From Amphimedon queenslandica (Eukaryota > Porifera > Demospongiae > Haplosclerida > Niphatidae), in assembly GCF_000090795.2 (NCBI RefSeq), contig NW_003546659.1, positions 5,814 to 69,813 on the forward strand: a stretch of 64,000 nt of DNA, read 5' to 3'. Every line of letters begins with the position of its first letter. The first letter of the stretch is position 1. The notes under the pieces were generated by a model. It made no database searches. It saw only the letters and a list, made by a program, of their open reading frames with translations, and had not been told where the DNA came from. Positions 33,487-44,707 of this stretch are shown piece after piece. A program made the position numbers and the translations under genes.

Positions 33487-36087
33487 ATGGCGACTAAGGG
33501 CAGCAACTATTCCTCTCCTCCTTCTCTCTTTTCTTCACCTTTGACTATTGGTAGGTAATATTCATTATAAGTACTCAGATTTATAATAATAATATTTTTA
33601 GAGCAACTTATTGATATACTTCACCTGTTAAAGAGATGTGGTTTCCCTCAGAGGAGATGGAAGGAGCTGGGACTGACAATAGGACTACACAAGAACACAC
33701 TGGATGCCATTAAAATGGACAAATACACAACAGATGATTGTTTGACAGAGTGTCTCTCCCAGTGGTTGTCCAAAGCTGATAATGTTGACAGTAAAGGAGG
33801 AGCTACTATTGACTCACTGTCAGATGCTCTTAAATCTATGAATGAGAATGTTGCAGCTGACAAGTTAGATCAAGAGAGTAAGTTAATCACTGATTGTATA
33901 TATTAGTATTGACTGTGTGTGTGTGTGTATTCATTATCTAGATCATAGTATGTGTTTGTCACTGGCTATTGATATATTCAACACTCGTCGTCCACTCCTT
34001 TCTCAGTCTCTCTCTGATCCTGTCAGTGTAGCTATTATGCTTCAAAGAGAGGGTGTCATAACAGGACAAGTATTGGCTAGTGTGGAATCAGCTAGTCCCT
34101 CTGTTGCTAGTCAACGTGAAGTCCTGTTAGATGCTATTATAGTAGCTATTCATGGTAAATATAGCATACTACAAACCTTTGCTAGTGTGTTGTGCAAATT
34201 CACTGGTAATGTAAAATTAGGAACAGTTATACAAAGAGACTATGGTGAGTTAGCAGCTAGGATTTGCACAATTATATTTTTTATCTTTTTAGACAAAGCA
34301 TTTAATAACAAAAATCAAGTGATATCTGACGATGAAGGTATATCAATAGAATATTAATAATTTATTTTAATGATGATTTTTAGCTCAGGAATCTTCTGAT
34401 TCTGATTCCAAGAAATTAACACCTACAAATGGTGAGTGGTAGTTATCAACAAATAATTATTAATTTGTATAATTATTAGTCACATTATGTCTTTTCTGCA
34501 GTTGCTCCACTTTACATTCCACAATATAAAAGTCAAGATTTTGATGTCCTTTCTGCAAAATTTGCTAAAATGTTTTCTAGCATTCGCAAAGTTATTTCTA
34601 AATGTCCTCCTCCTTTAGAAGATCTTAAGACATTCATTGAAGATTTTAACTCTGACCTGGAAGCAGAATTAAGTGCAATAAAAAATCTTCAAGGTGTCAT
34701 GCGTCTAATTAGAAAAAATTGCAGTCTCATCAATATTGTAATTCTTGAAGCTGTTGTTGAGCACTTCGAGATTGATGATGCTCAGAAATACATTGATGAT
34801 TACAAGAGGGAAATTGATGAGTCGTGTCGTAATTTATCAGTTGATTTGTGCTTGAATGAGCCATTTGATGTAGTTAGGGCTAGTCCTCCTCTTAAATGTG
34901 AAACAGCTACTTATGTACTTGGATGGGAAGCTACTGAGCATAAGCTAAAGGATGTTACAGATATCGTATCAAAATCTTCTGGTAAATTTGTGAAGCTGGT
35001 TGACATCAAAAGCACTCATTCCATCACCATCACATGCTCCTTCCCTCACTCTCTCACTGGAGCTCTCATTATAAAATTGAGTGAGAATCTTGAGTTATTA
35101 ATAAAGAATGGTCTAATGATGCTTACTGTTGGGTACTGCACAATATGGAAGAAACAAAAGATGCAAGTATGTGTATGTATACTGTCTGTAATTATCATTA
35201 TAATCCTGTATTATAAAGGAAATACAGGAACCACTGGAAGAGGAGATAAAGGAACAACCTCATGATACAAAGGTATAATATTTTGTGTTTGATTATTTTA
35301 TTATTATAATCAATAGAGACATAAAGAACTGAAAGAAACTGCACAGCAACTAACAAACATACTTAGTGAAAAAGAAAAGGTACTTGTTTGTTGGTATTAC
35401 ATATACAGGAGGAATCAATTCTTCAATGTATAGACCACTGGAAGTGAAAATTGTTTGCGTAGGAAGATTAATAGAAATCTTTACGGCTGTAAGGCGTGAT
35501 TTAGGATAAAATAAATTCCAGCCACCATTTTGGTTGGCACTTTCAATGGAGAACAAATGGGCCGACATAAAAACAAACCTGTATTAAGAATTCTGGAGCA
35601 AATTTGACCAAATCCTTTACAGGAGAAGCTTAAATGCAGCTGTTTTTTCCTATAACAAATTAACAAGCACTTTTTAGCTATTGATAGAGCTAAAGCAGGT
35701 AAGTGAGGCATTTTTTTGTGCCTCCATTGACTTCTATAACAAACTTGCCAACCAAAATGGCAGCCAGTTATGATGTGTGGGTGCCACTGGGCAGATACCG
35801 TATATAAAATTAATGAAATTCATATCTTTTCCAATTCTCACTTCCAGTGGTCTATAAGAGCATATTGTTGGAGCGTGTTGTTATATTAGTGTAACTTATT
35901 GATGGATTATGAATCACTGCTTATTTCACGATAAAATATTTACATGAAGGAATTGAATAAAATTAAGGAAGAAATACATGAAGAACTGTCATTAATAAAG
36001 AAAACTAAGGTTAGTGATAAATCAATATCAAATAGCTGCATGTTGAGCAACTCAAATAAACCAAATTTATTTATCTATTTACCATAA
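33487..36087 (+). CDS. Death-domain / CARD-like adaptor protein with C-terminal coiled coil
   Basis: Nine exons keep phase (33487-33550, 33602-33877, 33942-34244, 34293-34337, 34384-34431, 34502-35166, 35219-35272, 35317-35379, 35950-36087) for about 551 residues. Residues ~22-112 form a Death domain (EQLIDILHLLKRCGFPQRRW, then WKELGLTIGLHKNTLDAI). Residues ~114-214 look like a second death-fold, CARD-like (RPLLSQSLSDPVSVAIMLQR). A short acidic linker follows. Then comes a ~220-residue helical plus beta region (TATYVLGWEATEHKLKDVTD) that I cannot name but have seen with Death domains in sponge proteins (recollection). It ends in Lys/Glu-rich coiled-coil exons. The end is uncertain: I read through the GTTAGT after AAGAAAACTAAG to TAA at 36085, but further exons are possible. 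A signalling adaptor beside the NLR genes is the likely role. Confidence 0.7.
35429..35856. mobile_element. ~425-bp MITE in an intron of the Death-domain gene
   Basis: The left end TATAGACCACTGGAAGTGA is the reverse complement of the right end TCACTTCCAGTGGTCTATA, giving near-perfect inverted repeats of about 19 bp that include TA at the borders. The interior is non-coding. TA borders suggest a Tc1/mariner-type parent. It sits inside intron 35380-35949. Confidence 0.8.
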
Positions 36088-36167
36088 TTTATCCCTCCAA
36101 AATTACCTGTTGTAGACAATATAAAATACTGTTGATCTAAATTAGTTATTAGTATATAGTGTAATAC

Positions 36168-36197
36168 TAAGAGTAGATAATTAATTATCTACTCTTA
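36168..36197. repeat. Perfect 30-bp palindrome
   Basis: The 15-nt arm TAAGAGTAGATAATT is followed with no gap by its exact reverse complement. It lies in the spacer upstream of NLR gene A. The equivalent place upstream of B, C and D does not show it, so it is specific to copy A. Confidence 0.85.
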
Positions 36198-36199
36198 CT

Positions 36200-36450
36200 A
36201 ATATTAATATTATGTTATTGGTTAAACCATTGTCTGCAGTAGTATAAAGTTATTACAAGAGAGAATGAGCCTAACAATGCTTCACCATGACAGTGCATCT
36301 ACTCTGCTGATGATACATTTTTAGATTTTGTGATCAGCTAATTTTAAGTCAATTTGCTTTTAACTTTTCGTAACTTTGTGATACAATGCTATGATACTTA
36401 TTATTGGTTAAAGAACAAAACTAAAATATATAATTAGTGAGATAAAAAGC
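36200..36450 (+). promoter_or_regulatory. NLR upstream module, copy A
   Basis: This shares with the B, C and D modules the order AAAGTTATTACAAGAGAGAA, CATGACAGTGCATCTACTCT, GATTTTGTGATCAGCTAA, then GTAACTTTGTGATACAATG. In copy A the short exon ATGTCnG in front of GTAACTTT is missing. Confidence 0.65.
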
Positions 36451-36655
36451 AAAATCAGCAATCAAAACATATGCTGTATTGTTGTATAATAACTAATAAA
36501 CTATCAATTGGTATCAACAAACAGTCATAAGCATTCACTAAAATTAATATAGTAAAGAAGCATTAACATTAGCTATTTATATCTGCAAATATTTGAACAA
36601 TAAGTCTATTAGGACGTTAGTTATTACAAGTGGGAGTGATATTATATATGACACT

Positions 36656-36720
36656 GTCAGCATATGCACTGTCATGGTGATGCATTGTTAATGCATCACA
36701 ATGACAGTGCATATGCTGAC
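36656..36720. promoter_or_regulatory. 31-bp-arm hairpin before NLR gene A
   Basis: Arms 36656-36686 and 36690-36720 pair over 31 bp with one mismatch and a 3-nt loop (GTT). The hairpin ends about 78 nt before the ATG of gene A. The same hairpin occurs at the same place before gene B, with one paired base change. It could be a 5' UTR or promoter structure. Confidence 0.8.
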
Positions 36721-36798
36721 AACACTTTATAGACAGTGTTCCCTGCATCGGCTAATCTATTCTGGTTACTAGCTTCTGTAGACTTCTCTCAAATTGCT

Positions 36799-39700
36799 AT
36801 GTCCAGTAAGTATTGCATAATGCCTAATAAAGATGACATTCATTTCATTCATTTAGCAAAATCTCAAGTGGGAACGAAGCAACAAAGTCAAAGTAGACAT
36901 ATTTTAATAAAATTGTCATGTATATGCATTTTTACAATTAGAAAAGTCTGATGTTGTAAAACTACCCAAAAAGAAAGGGCCACATTATCCATCATGGTTA
37001 TTTGCTCATTTTTGTGATGAACTGGTCTCAATTCTCATTAAAGATCGTGATCTTTTACTTCATCTCACTGATTCTGTTACGATCAATCTACTGAAGCACC
37101 CAGTTGACATGAAAAAAATACAGCGAAATTCACATTCCATTATTGGATGCAAAATGCTTGCAAATGCTGTCTTGGAGTACCTTAGTAAAGCAAAATGTCC
37201 TGATTATGCCATATGTGATCTTTTGCTTATACTCGAAAGTGAAGGTAATGTAGAACTAACATCCTTAGTAAATGAAATCAGAAAACAAGGTATGTAAATT
37301 TTATCAACTAAACTCCTAAATTTATTTTCTACATAGCTGAAAAGCACTCATATAATATTAAGCCTAAGACCAATATCCAGGTTTTTTTATCAGTAGCTCA
37401 TGGTTAGTTGACCATTAAGTTTTTGTTTGTTTGAATAATTTCTTTTATTAGCAAGCCCCAAATGTATTCAAAATTTTCGAACCAGTTTCCAGTTGCCTCT
37501 TGATCCAAAATGCTCTCTAATGGTAGTTTCAGAGTTCATACCATTAAATAAAGTCACACTGAAAGGCGAGAATACAATAGGTCAGATGTCACAATTGTCT
37601 ATTGATGAACTCTGCAATGTGCCACCTTCCTCCTGGATACTAATAGAAGGTGTATCTGGCATTGGAAAATCTACATTAGCCTATGAAATGCTTAAGCAGT
37701 GGAAGGATGGCACTGCTTTGCAGAATTATTCTTATGTTTTATTGTTACGTTTTCGTAATGAAAATGTGCATCAATATTGGTCCCCATCAAAAGTAACACA
37801 ATTAATTCAAGAGTGCTTAAATGAGCAATATCATGAGCAACCAGATATATTGAGCAACAGTGGCCAAGATTTGCTTTTAATTTTGGAAGGCTATGATGAA
37901 CTTCCAAAGAAAGAGTTAGAATGTCACGCACAAGTTTTTTATCAATTGAACAGAAATTTTCACAATGCTGTGGTCGTTATTACAACTCATCCTTCATTTT
38001 CATACCAACTCTCTGATAAAATTTTGTTTGCAAAGAAAATTGAAATTATTGGATTTGATAAACCTAACCAAGATCAATACATTAAAGTAGCTTTTAAAAA
38101 TGATAAAGCTAAACAGGATCAGTTTAAAGAAAGCATAAAAAGCTGTCCTATTATTGCACAACACCTTAGCGTCCCCCTACACTTAGCCATAATGATCAAG
38201 GTATTTTCAAGTAGTACACAAAAGCTACTACCTCAAACAATAACAGAATTGTACGAGTCTTTTGCAATGATCTTAATTTGCAAAAATTCACCCCAAAACG
38301 AAGAAAGTATCTTTAAAAAATGTTGTGAAATAGCATATGAAGGTTTACTCAAGCAACAAATAGTATTTGATTGTGATGAGACAAACACTCTTGGCTTAAT
38401 GCAGAGAGAATCCAAAATACCAGGCAAGGATGGGGGAATAAAAGCAGTTTCTTTTCTTCATTTCAAAATGCAAGAATTCCTGGCTGCTTATCACATGCAA
38501 GCTGAATTTTTGTTAAAGGAACAAAAGAAACTTTTTGAAAAGTACAATAGTCATCAACAACTTTTTCCTACAATGCACTTCTTTTCAGGGCTCACAAAGC
38601 TTCAAAAAGACCTTCACAAAATTGTCAAACTGACAGGTGCATATACATTTCCCCTTGATCAGTTTTATCATCTAATGGAGATAAAAAATGATGCTCTGGT
38701 TTCTGAAATGCTGAATGAAAATGGAATGATTGATGTGTCACGTGTATCAAGAGCTATTACAGTGCAAGATTTCTACATATTGGGGAGATGCTTTGGCCTT
38801 TCTTCATGTTCTTGGAAGTTTGGTTTTACAATTCGTGGCTTAACAAGTGAGCATATGAAGATGTTTGTATCTGGCTTTACTGATGTATTACCTTATGTGC
38901 AATCACGACAGTCTCCGAATCTCGAGCGTATTGTTTTATCCCTTAACCCAATTGGTAATGAAGGACTAGCTACCTTCCTTAGTTTACCACGATCAGTTTT
39001 ACGTACAATCACCGAATTTTTTTTACGAGCTGCATCGTTGATGAATAATGACTGTTTTAAAGATTGCATAACAAAATTTGAGCATTTTCATGCATTAGAA
39101 ACTTTTCTGTTTCATGACAATGAGTTTAAAGAAGGTGAGCAGCAACAGCTAATTGATGTCCTCTGTACATTGAAACACCTTGAGAAAGTTTCCTTTTCCA
39201 GCCTCAGCCCTCAGGAATGCTTCACTCTTTTATCACAATCTCATTTAACTGAGCTGGAGCTTTATGAACTTTCTTTTGAATCAGTTGAAGAGTTGTTGAT
39301 CTCATTAACTCAATGCATGACACTTAAATGCATTGAGTTATATCAGTCTCCAATAACAAAAGAAATTGTAGAGAGAAGTCTTCGACATTCTTTGCCTCAC
39401 TGTACATTCAAGGAATTGAAACTGATCAATTGCAAAATTGATTCTAAAATGGCCAATTTAATTATTGATGCAGCTATGTATAGTCCAACACTTCAAGTTA
39501 TTGATCTAAGTGACAATGTCATTGATGATGAAGGGGGTTGTTACATTGCCAGCAAATTGTGTGCACTTTATCAAAAGTTGCTGCCAAGTCCAGCAAAAAA
39601 AATTACACAGCTATTTTTACAGCATAATTGCTTCACTGAGACATCCATTAAAGAGTTTACATGCAAGTTAATTCAGCTACCTTATACCTTTACCATACAC

Positions 39701-39919
39701 CTCTCACTGCAATGGAAGGATTACATTGAAACCAAATTGAGACATGTTGAAGAATTGCTACTAATAAATGTTCAAAATGATAATTTAGTTCTACAAGCTA
39801 GACACGAGCCACAACATGGCACCCAAGCTCCCAGTGCTACCGATAGTACTAATGAGGATGATACAGAGTCTGGCTGGAATAAAGTCAAAAAGAAAAGAAG
39901 AGGTCGTCCCTCTAAATAA
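36799..39919 (+). CDS. NLR receptor A (CARD-like, NACHT, LRR)
   Basis: Five exons (36799-36805, 36857-36892, 36942-37289, 37337-37402, 37452-39919) join in phase to 974 residues. The first coding exon is only ATGTCCA. Residues ~30-125 are a helical CARD-like domain (DRDLLLHLTDSVTINLL). The NACHT ATPase has Walker A GVSGIGKST at ~219-227, Walker B LLLILEGYDELP at ~293-304 (Glu where NACHT usually has Asp), sensor TTHPS (usual Arg replaced by His) and the winged-helix FLHFKMQEFLAAYH. The C-terminal half has ribonuclease-inhibitor-type LRRs (LERIVLSLNPIGNEGLATFL, LQVIDLSDNVIDDEGG). The tail is acidic, then basic (GWNKVKKKRRGRPSK), resembling a nuclear-localisation or AT-hook motif. Probably a cytosolic sensor of microbial signals. 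A conserved exon of about 22 codons (37337-37402) could be optional, since skipping it keeps phase. Confidence 0.9.
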
Positions 39920-40719
39920 ACAATTGGTTTTAAACATTGCCTTTCCTTTGTTTGTCTCCTTTTATGGAGTGCTTCATTTTGATTATTTTGTTTATGTGAT
40001 TGATATCTGTTTTTAGTAGCTTTAGTTATGGCTAGCTGTTATAAAACTGTAACAATACACATTATTATTATTGTTATTAACAATAATAATAATGTCTTAT
40101 ATTTTATTAATTTGTGTAATTAATTACTGTTTTGTAGTAGTAACTGACTATTGTAGTTATTACCTGGGCCTGAGCAGCCGGTTGTTTTGTTCTTTATTCG
40201 TCTGTGTGTGTATCCATTGTCTATCCTTGCACATGCTATTTTAGTTCTGGTTGTGTACTGTTTTTATTGCTACAAAGATAATTCTTTTTAAAACTGAGAA
40301 TTGCTATCAGTCACTATCGTGGTTTGTTAACACATTAGTATACAACAATTATTATAGTAATTATTTGTAATACTTATTTATTATTATAATAACATTACAA
40401 AGCCCCTTAATGGAGCTGTCCTGTCCATAAATATGGGGTCAAGATCAATGTAAAATTTGATCTACTCATATAATTTTTAACAATAGTATAATGCTGTGAT
40501 CAATAGCAACTAACTTTTTCTTAATTATTCTCAGGCATAAATTTTTAGGTCTGAATTGCTGCATGCATTTTAGTTCTAAATAAATGTCCAGCATCATTTT
40601 TCTCCTATTTCCAGTCAATACAAAAAGAAAGTGACCTCTCTCTTTCTATAGAAAAATGATTAAAATAAAGTCTGAACACTCCTACAAACAATTTTTTCAT
40701 GACTAATATTAATATCATG

Positions 40720-40960
40720 TTAAGTTAAACAATTGTCTGTAATAGTATAAAGTTATTATAAGAGAGAATGAGCCTAACAATGCTCCACCATGACAGTGCA
40801 CCTACTTTGCTGATAATACATTTCAGATTTTGTGATCAACTAATCTTAAGTCAATTTGCTTTGAACTTTTATACAATTTATAATTTCAGGTAACTTTGTG
40901 ATACCATTCTATGATACTTATTATTGGTCAATTATATAGTACAGGGAACAAAATTAAAAT
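40720..40960 (+). promoter_or_regulatory. NLR upstream module, copy B
   Basis: Same module as in A, C and D. The candidate upstream mini-exon reads ATTTCAG before GTAACTTTG, so its ATG has become ATT. The first coding exon of B must therefore be the downstream one at 41433. Confidence 0.65.
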
Positions 40961-41298
40961 ATATTATTAGTGAGATCAAGAGTACATAATATTAGGTGAG
41001 ATGAGAGGCAAATTCAGCAATCTAAACTTGTGCTGTGTACCCCATAGCATAATGTGCTTAGATTTGAGTAAATCATATCTCAGTTTATCGTGGTCCTCTA
41101 GTGCATTATTAATTAACAACTAATAAACTATTGATGAGTATGAACAGACACTGATGAAAAACCTCTTTTAGCGACCAATTGCAAATGCATTCACTAAAAT
41201 TATAGTAGTAAAGAAGCAGTAACATTATAACTCATATCTGCTATTATTTGAACAATGACGGTTAGTTATTACAAGTGGGAGTGATATTATATGACACT

Positions 41299-41363
41299 GT
41301 CAGCACATGCACTGTCATTGTGATGCATTGTTAATGCATCACAATGATAGTGCATGTGCTGAC
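41299..41363. promoter_or_regulatory. 31-bp-arm hairpin before NLR gene B
   Basis: Arms 41299-41329 and 41333-41363 pair over 31 bp around a GTT loop, with one G-T (G-U in RNA) wobble. Compared with the hairpin before gene A, a T-A pair has become C-G (arm start GTCAGCAT against GTCAGCAC, arm end ATGCTGAC against GTGCTGAC). Confidence 0.8.
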
Positions 41364-41432
41364 AATACTTTATAGACAGTGTTCCCAGCATTGGCTAATC
41401 TATTCTGGCTACTTGCTTCTGTAGGCTTCATT

Positions 41433-44400
41433 ATGTCCTGTAAGTATTGTATAATCCCTACTATGGATGACATTCTTTTCATTCATTTAGCAAAATCCTC
41501 AAAATCTCAAGTTAGGAAAAAACAACAAAGTCAAAGTAGGTTTATTCTAATAAAATTGTCACATTATATGCATTTTAACAATTAGAAAAGTCTGATGTGG
41601 CAGAGCTACCCACAGCGAAAGGGCCACATAAACCACATTATCCATCATGGTTATTTGCTCATTTCTATGATGAACTGGTCTCTATTCTTATTAAAGATTG
41701 TGATCTTTTACTTCATCTCACCAATTCTGTTACCATCAATCTACTGAAGCATCCTGTTGACATGGAAAAAATACAGCGAAATTCAATTTCCATTATTGGA
41801 TGCAAAATGCTTGCAAATGCTATCTTGGAGTACCTTAGTAAAGCAAGACGTCCTGATTATGCCATATGTGATCTTTTGCTCATACTCGAAGGTGAAGGCA
41901 ATGTAGAATTAACTTCCTTAGTGAACAAAATCAGAGAACAAGGTATGTCAATTTTATCAGATGTAACCTAAATTCCCAAATTTATATGTAGCTGAAAAAA
42001 ACTCATATAATATTCAGCCTAAGTGCAATGTCCAGATATTTTTATCACTAGTTCATGGTTAGTTACCTATGCTAAGTTTTATTTGTTTGAATATTTCTTT
42101 TTATTAGTAAGCCAATCATCCAAGTGCATTGAAAATTTTCGAAGCAGTTTCCAGTTGCCTCTTGATCCAAAATGTTCTCTAATGGTAGCTTTAGAGTTCA
42201 TACCTTTAGATAAAGTCTCACTGAAAGGCGTGAGTCCAATAGGTCAAACGTCACCACTTTCTATTAATGAGCTCTGCGACGTGCCACCTTCCTCCTGGAT
42301 ACTAATAGAAGGCATATCTGGCATTGGAAAATCTACATTAGCCTATGAAATGCTTAAGCAATGGAAGGATGGCACTGCATTGCAGAAATATTCGTATGTT
42401 CTATTGTTACGTCTTCGTAATGAAAATGTGCATCAATATTGGTCCTCGTCACCTAATGTAGTACGATTAATTGAAGATTGCTTAAATGAGCAATATAATG
42501 AGCCGCCAGATATATTGAGCAACAGTGGCCAAAATTTGCTTTTGATTTTGGAAGGCTATGATGAACTTCCAAAGAAAAAGTTAAAATGTAACGCACAAGT
42601 TTTTTATCAATTGAACAGAAATTTTCACAATGCTGTGGTCATTATTACAACTCGTCCTTCATTTTCATACCAGCTCTCCAATAAAATTTTGTTCACGAAA
42701 AAAATTGAAATAATTGGATTTAATAAATCTAACCAAGATCAATACATCAAAGTAGCTTTTAAAAACGATAAAGCTAAACATGATGAGTTCAAAGAAAGCA
42801 TAAAAAGCTGTCCTATAATTGCACAACACCTTAGCGTCCCCCTACACTTAGCCATAATGATCAAGATATTTTCAAGTAGTACACAAAAGCCACTGCCTCA
42901 AACAATAACAGAATTGTATGAGTCGTTTGCAATGATCTTAATTTGCAAAAATTCACCCCAAAATGAGGAAAGTATCTTTCAAAAATGTTGTGAAATAGCA
43001 TATGAAGGTTTACTTGAGCAACAAATAGTTTTTGATTGTGATGAGTTAAACACTCTTGGCTTAATGCAGAGAGAATCCAAAATACCAGGCAAGGAAGGGG
43101 GAATAAGAGCAGTTTCTTTTCTTCATTTCAAAATGCAAGAATTCCTGGCTGCTTATCACATGCAAGCTGAATTTTTGTTAAAGGAACAAAAGAAACTTTT
43201 TGAAAAGTACAATAGTCATCAACAACTTTTTCCTACAATGCACTTTTTTTCAGGGCTCACAAAGCTTCAAAAAGGCCTTTGCAAAATTATCGAACTGACA
43301 GGTGCATATACATTTCCCCTTGATCAGTTTTATCATCTAATGGAGATAAAAAATAATGCTCTGGTTTCTGAAATGCTGAATGAAAATGAAATGATTGATG
43401 TGTCATGTGTATCAAGAGCTATTACAGTGCAAGATTTCTACATATTGGGGAGATGCTTTGGCCTTTCATCATGTTCTTGGAAGTTTGGTTTTACAATTCG
43501 TGGCTTAACAAGTGAGCACATTAAGATGTTTGTATCTGGCTTTACTGATGTATTACCACATATGCAATCACAACAGTCTCCGAATCTCGAGCGTATTGTT
43601 TTATCCCTTAACCCAATTGGTAATGAAGGACTTGCTATCTTCCTTAGTTTACCACCATCAGTTTTAGGTACAATCACTGAATTTTTTTTACGAGCTGCAT
43701 CATTGAAGAGTAATGACTGTTTTAAAGATTGCGTAACAAAATTTGAGCATTTCCATGCATTGAAAACTTTTCTGTTTCATGACAATGAGTTCAAAGAAGG
43801 TGAGCAGCAACAGCTAATTGATGTCCTCTGCCACGGTAAATTGAAAAATCTTAAAAAAGTTTCCTTTTCCAGCCTCAGCCCTCGAGAATGCTCTACACTT
43901 TTATCAAAATCTCATTTAACTCAACTGGAGCTATATGAGCTTTCTCATGAATCTGTTAAAGAGTTGTTCACGTCATTAAAAACCAAATGTTCTAAACTCA
44001 TATCCATTGAGTTATATCAATCTCCAATAACAAAAGCAATTGTAGAGAGAAGTCTTCAAGATTCTTTGCCTGACTGTATACTCAAGGAATTGAAACTGAT
44101 CAATTGTGAGATTGATTCTAAAACTGCCAATTTAATTATTAATGCAGCTACGCATAGTCCGACTCTCCAAGTTATTGATCTAAGTGACAATATCATTGAT
44201 AATGAAGGAGGTCATTACATTGCCAGCAAATTGGAAGAGCTTCTAGTCTCAAGACCCAGACCATCCCCCAGGCTACAATTAGCTGGCGAAACTAGAGAGC
44301 TTCATAATTCAGCAGAAAATATTTTACAGCTATTCTTGCAGCATAACTTCTTCACCAAGAAGTCTATTGAAGAGTTTACAGACAAGCTAACCCAGTTACC

Positions 44401-44707
44401 TTATTCCTTTACCATACACCTCTCACTGCAATGGAAAGATTATGTTGAAACCAAATTGAGTCTTAGTCCACAAGTTGAGAAATTGCTAGTAATCGATGTT
44501 CAAAATGATAATTTAGCTCTAAAAAGAAAACAGCAACATCATAGCACCCAACCTAGTATTGCTTCTCTAACGTGCAATGATATACCAGCACGGCATGACG
44601 AAAGGCCAGACCTAGTTCCCAGTGCCACCGATGACACTGATGAGGATGATACAGAGTCTGGCTGGAATAAAGTCAAAAAGAAAAGAAGAGGCCGTCGCCA
44701 TAAATGA
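41433..44707 (+). CDS. NLR receptor B (CARD-like, NACHT, LRR)
   Basis: Five exons (41433-41439, 41491-41535, 41586-41942, 41992-42057, 42108-44707) give 1,024 residues in phase. The first coding exon is ATGTCCT. Domain order is as in A: helical CARD-like region, NACHT with GISGIGKST and LLLILEGYDELP, winged-helix FLHFKMQEFLAAYH, then LRRs. B alone keeps the usual sensor Arg (TTRPS). Over the NACHT and winged-helix region it is nearly identical to A. It has the HGKLKNLKK form of one LRR and the longer EELLVSRPRPSP insert in another. The tail ends GWNKVKKKRRGRRHK after an acidic TDEDDTES run. It is likely the catalytically best preserved of the four (inference). Confidence 0.9.

Larger units (their letters stand above)
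39920..41432. other. Spacer between NLR A and B
   Basis: Non-coding and AT-rich. It begins with A's 3' flank, which is similar to the 3' flanks of B and C (TTTTATGGAGTGCTTCAT). It ends with the B upstream module and hairpin. No additional gene is seen. Confidence 0.6.

Noticed and set aside
35950-36892. Fusion of the Death-domain gene to NLR gene A
   Set aside because: The last Death-gene exon ends in phase 0, while the NLR exons require phase 1. A has its own ATG exon matching B and C.
37692-37931. Minus-strand ORF conserved at the same place in NLR genes A, C and D (also 47268-47495, 51735-51962)
   Set aside because: It is the antisense of the highly conserved NACHT core. Its conservation follows from the plus strand, and it has no domain or splice context.
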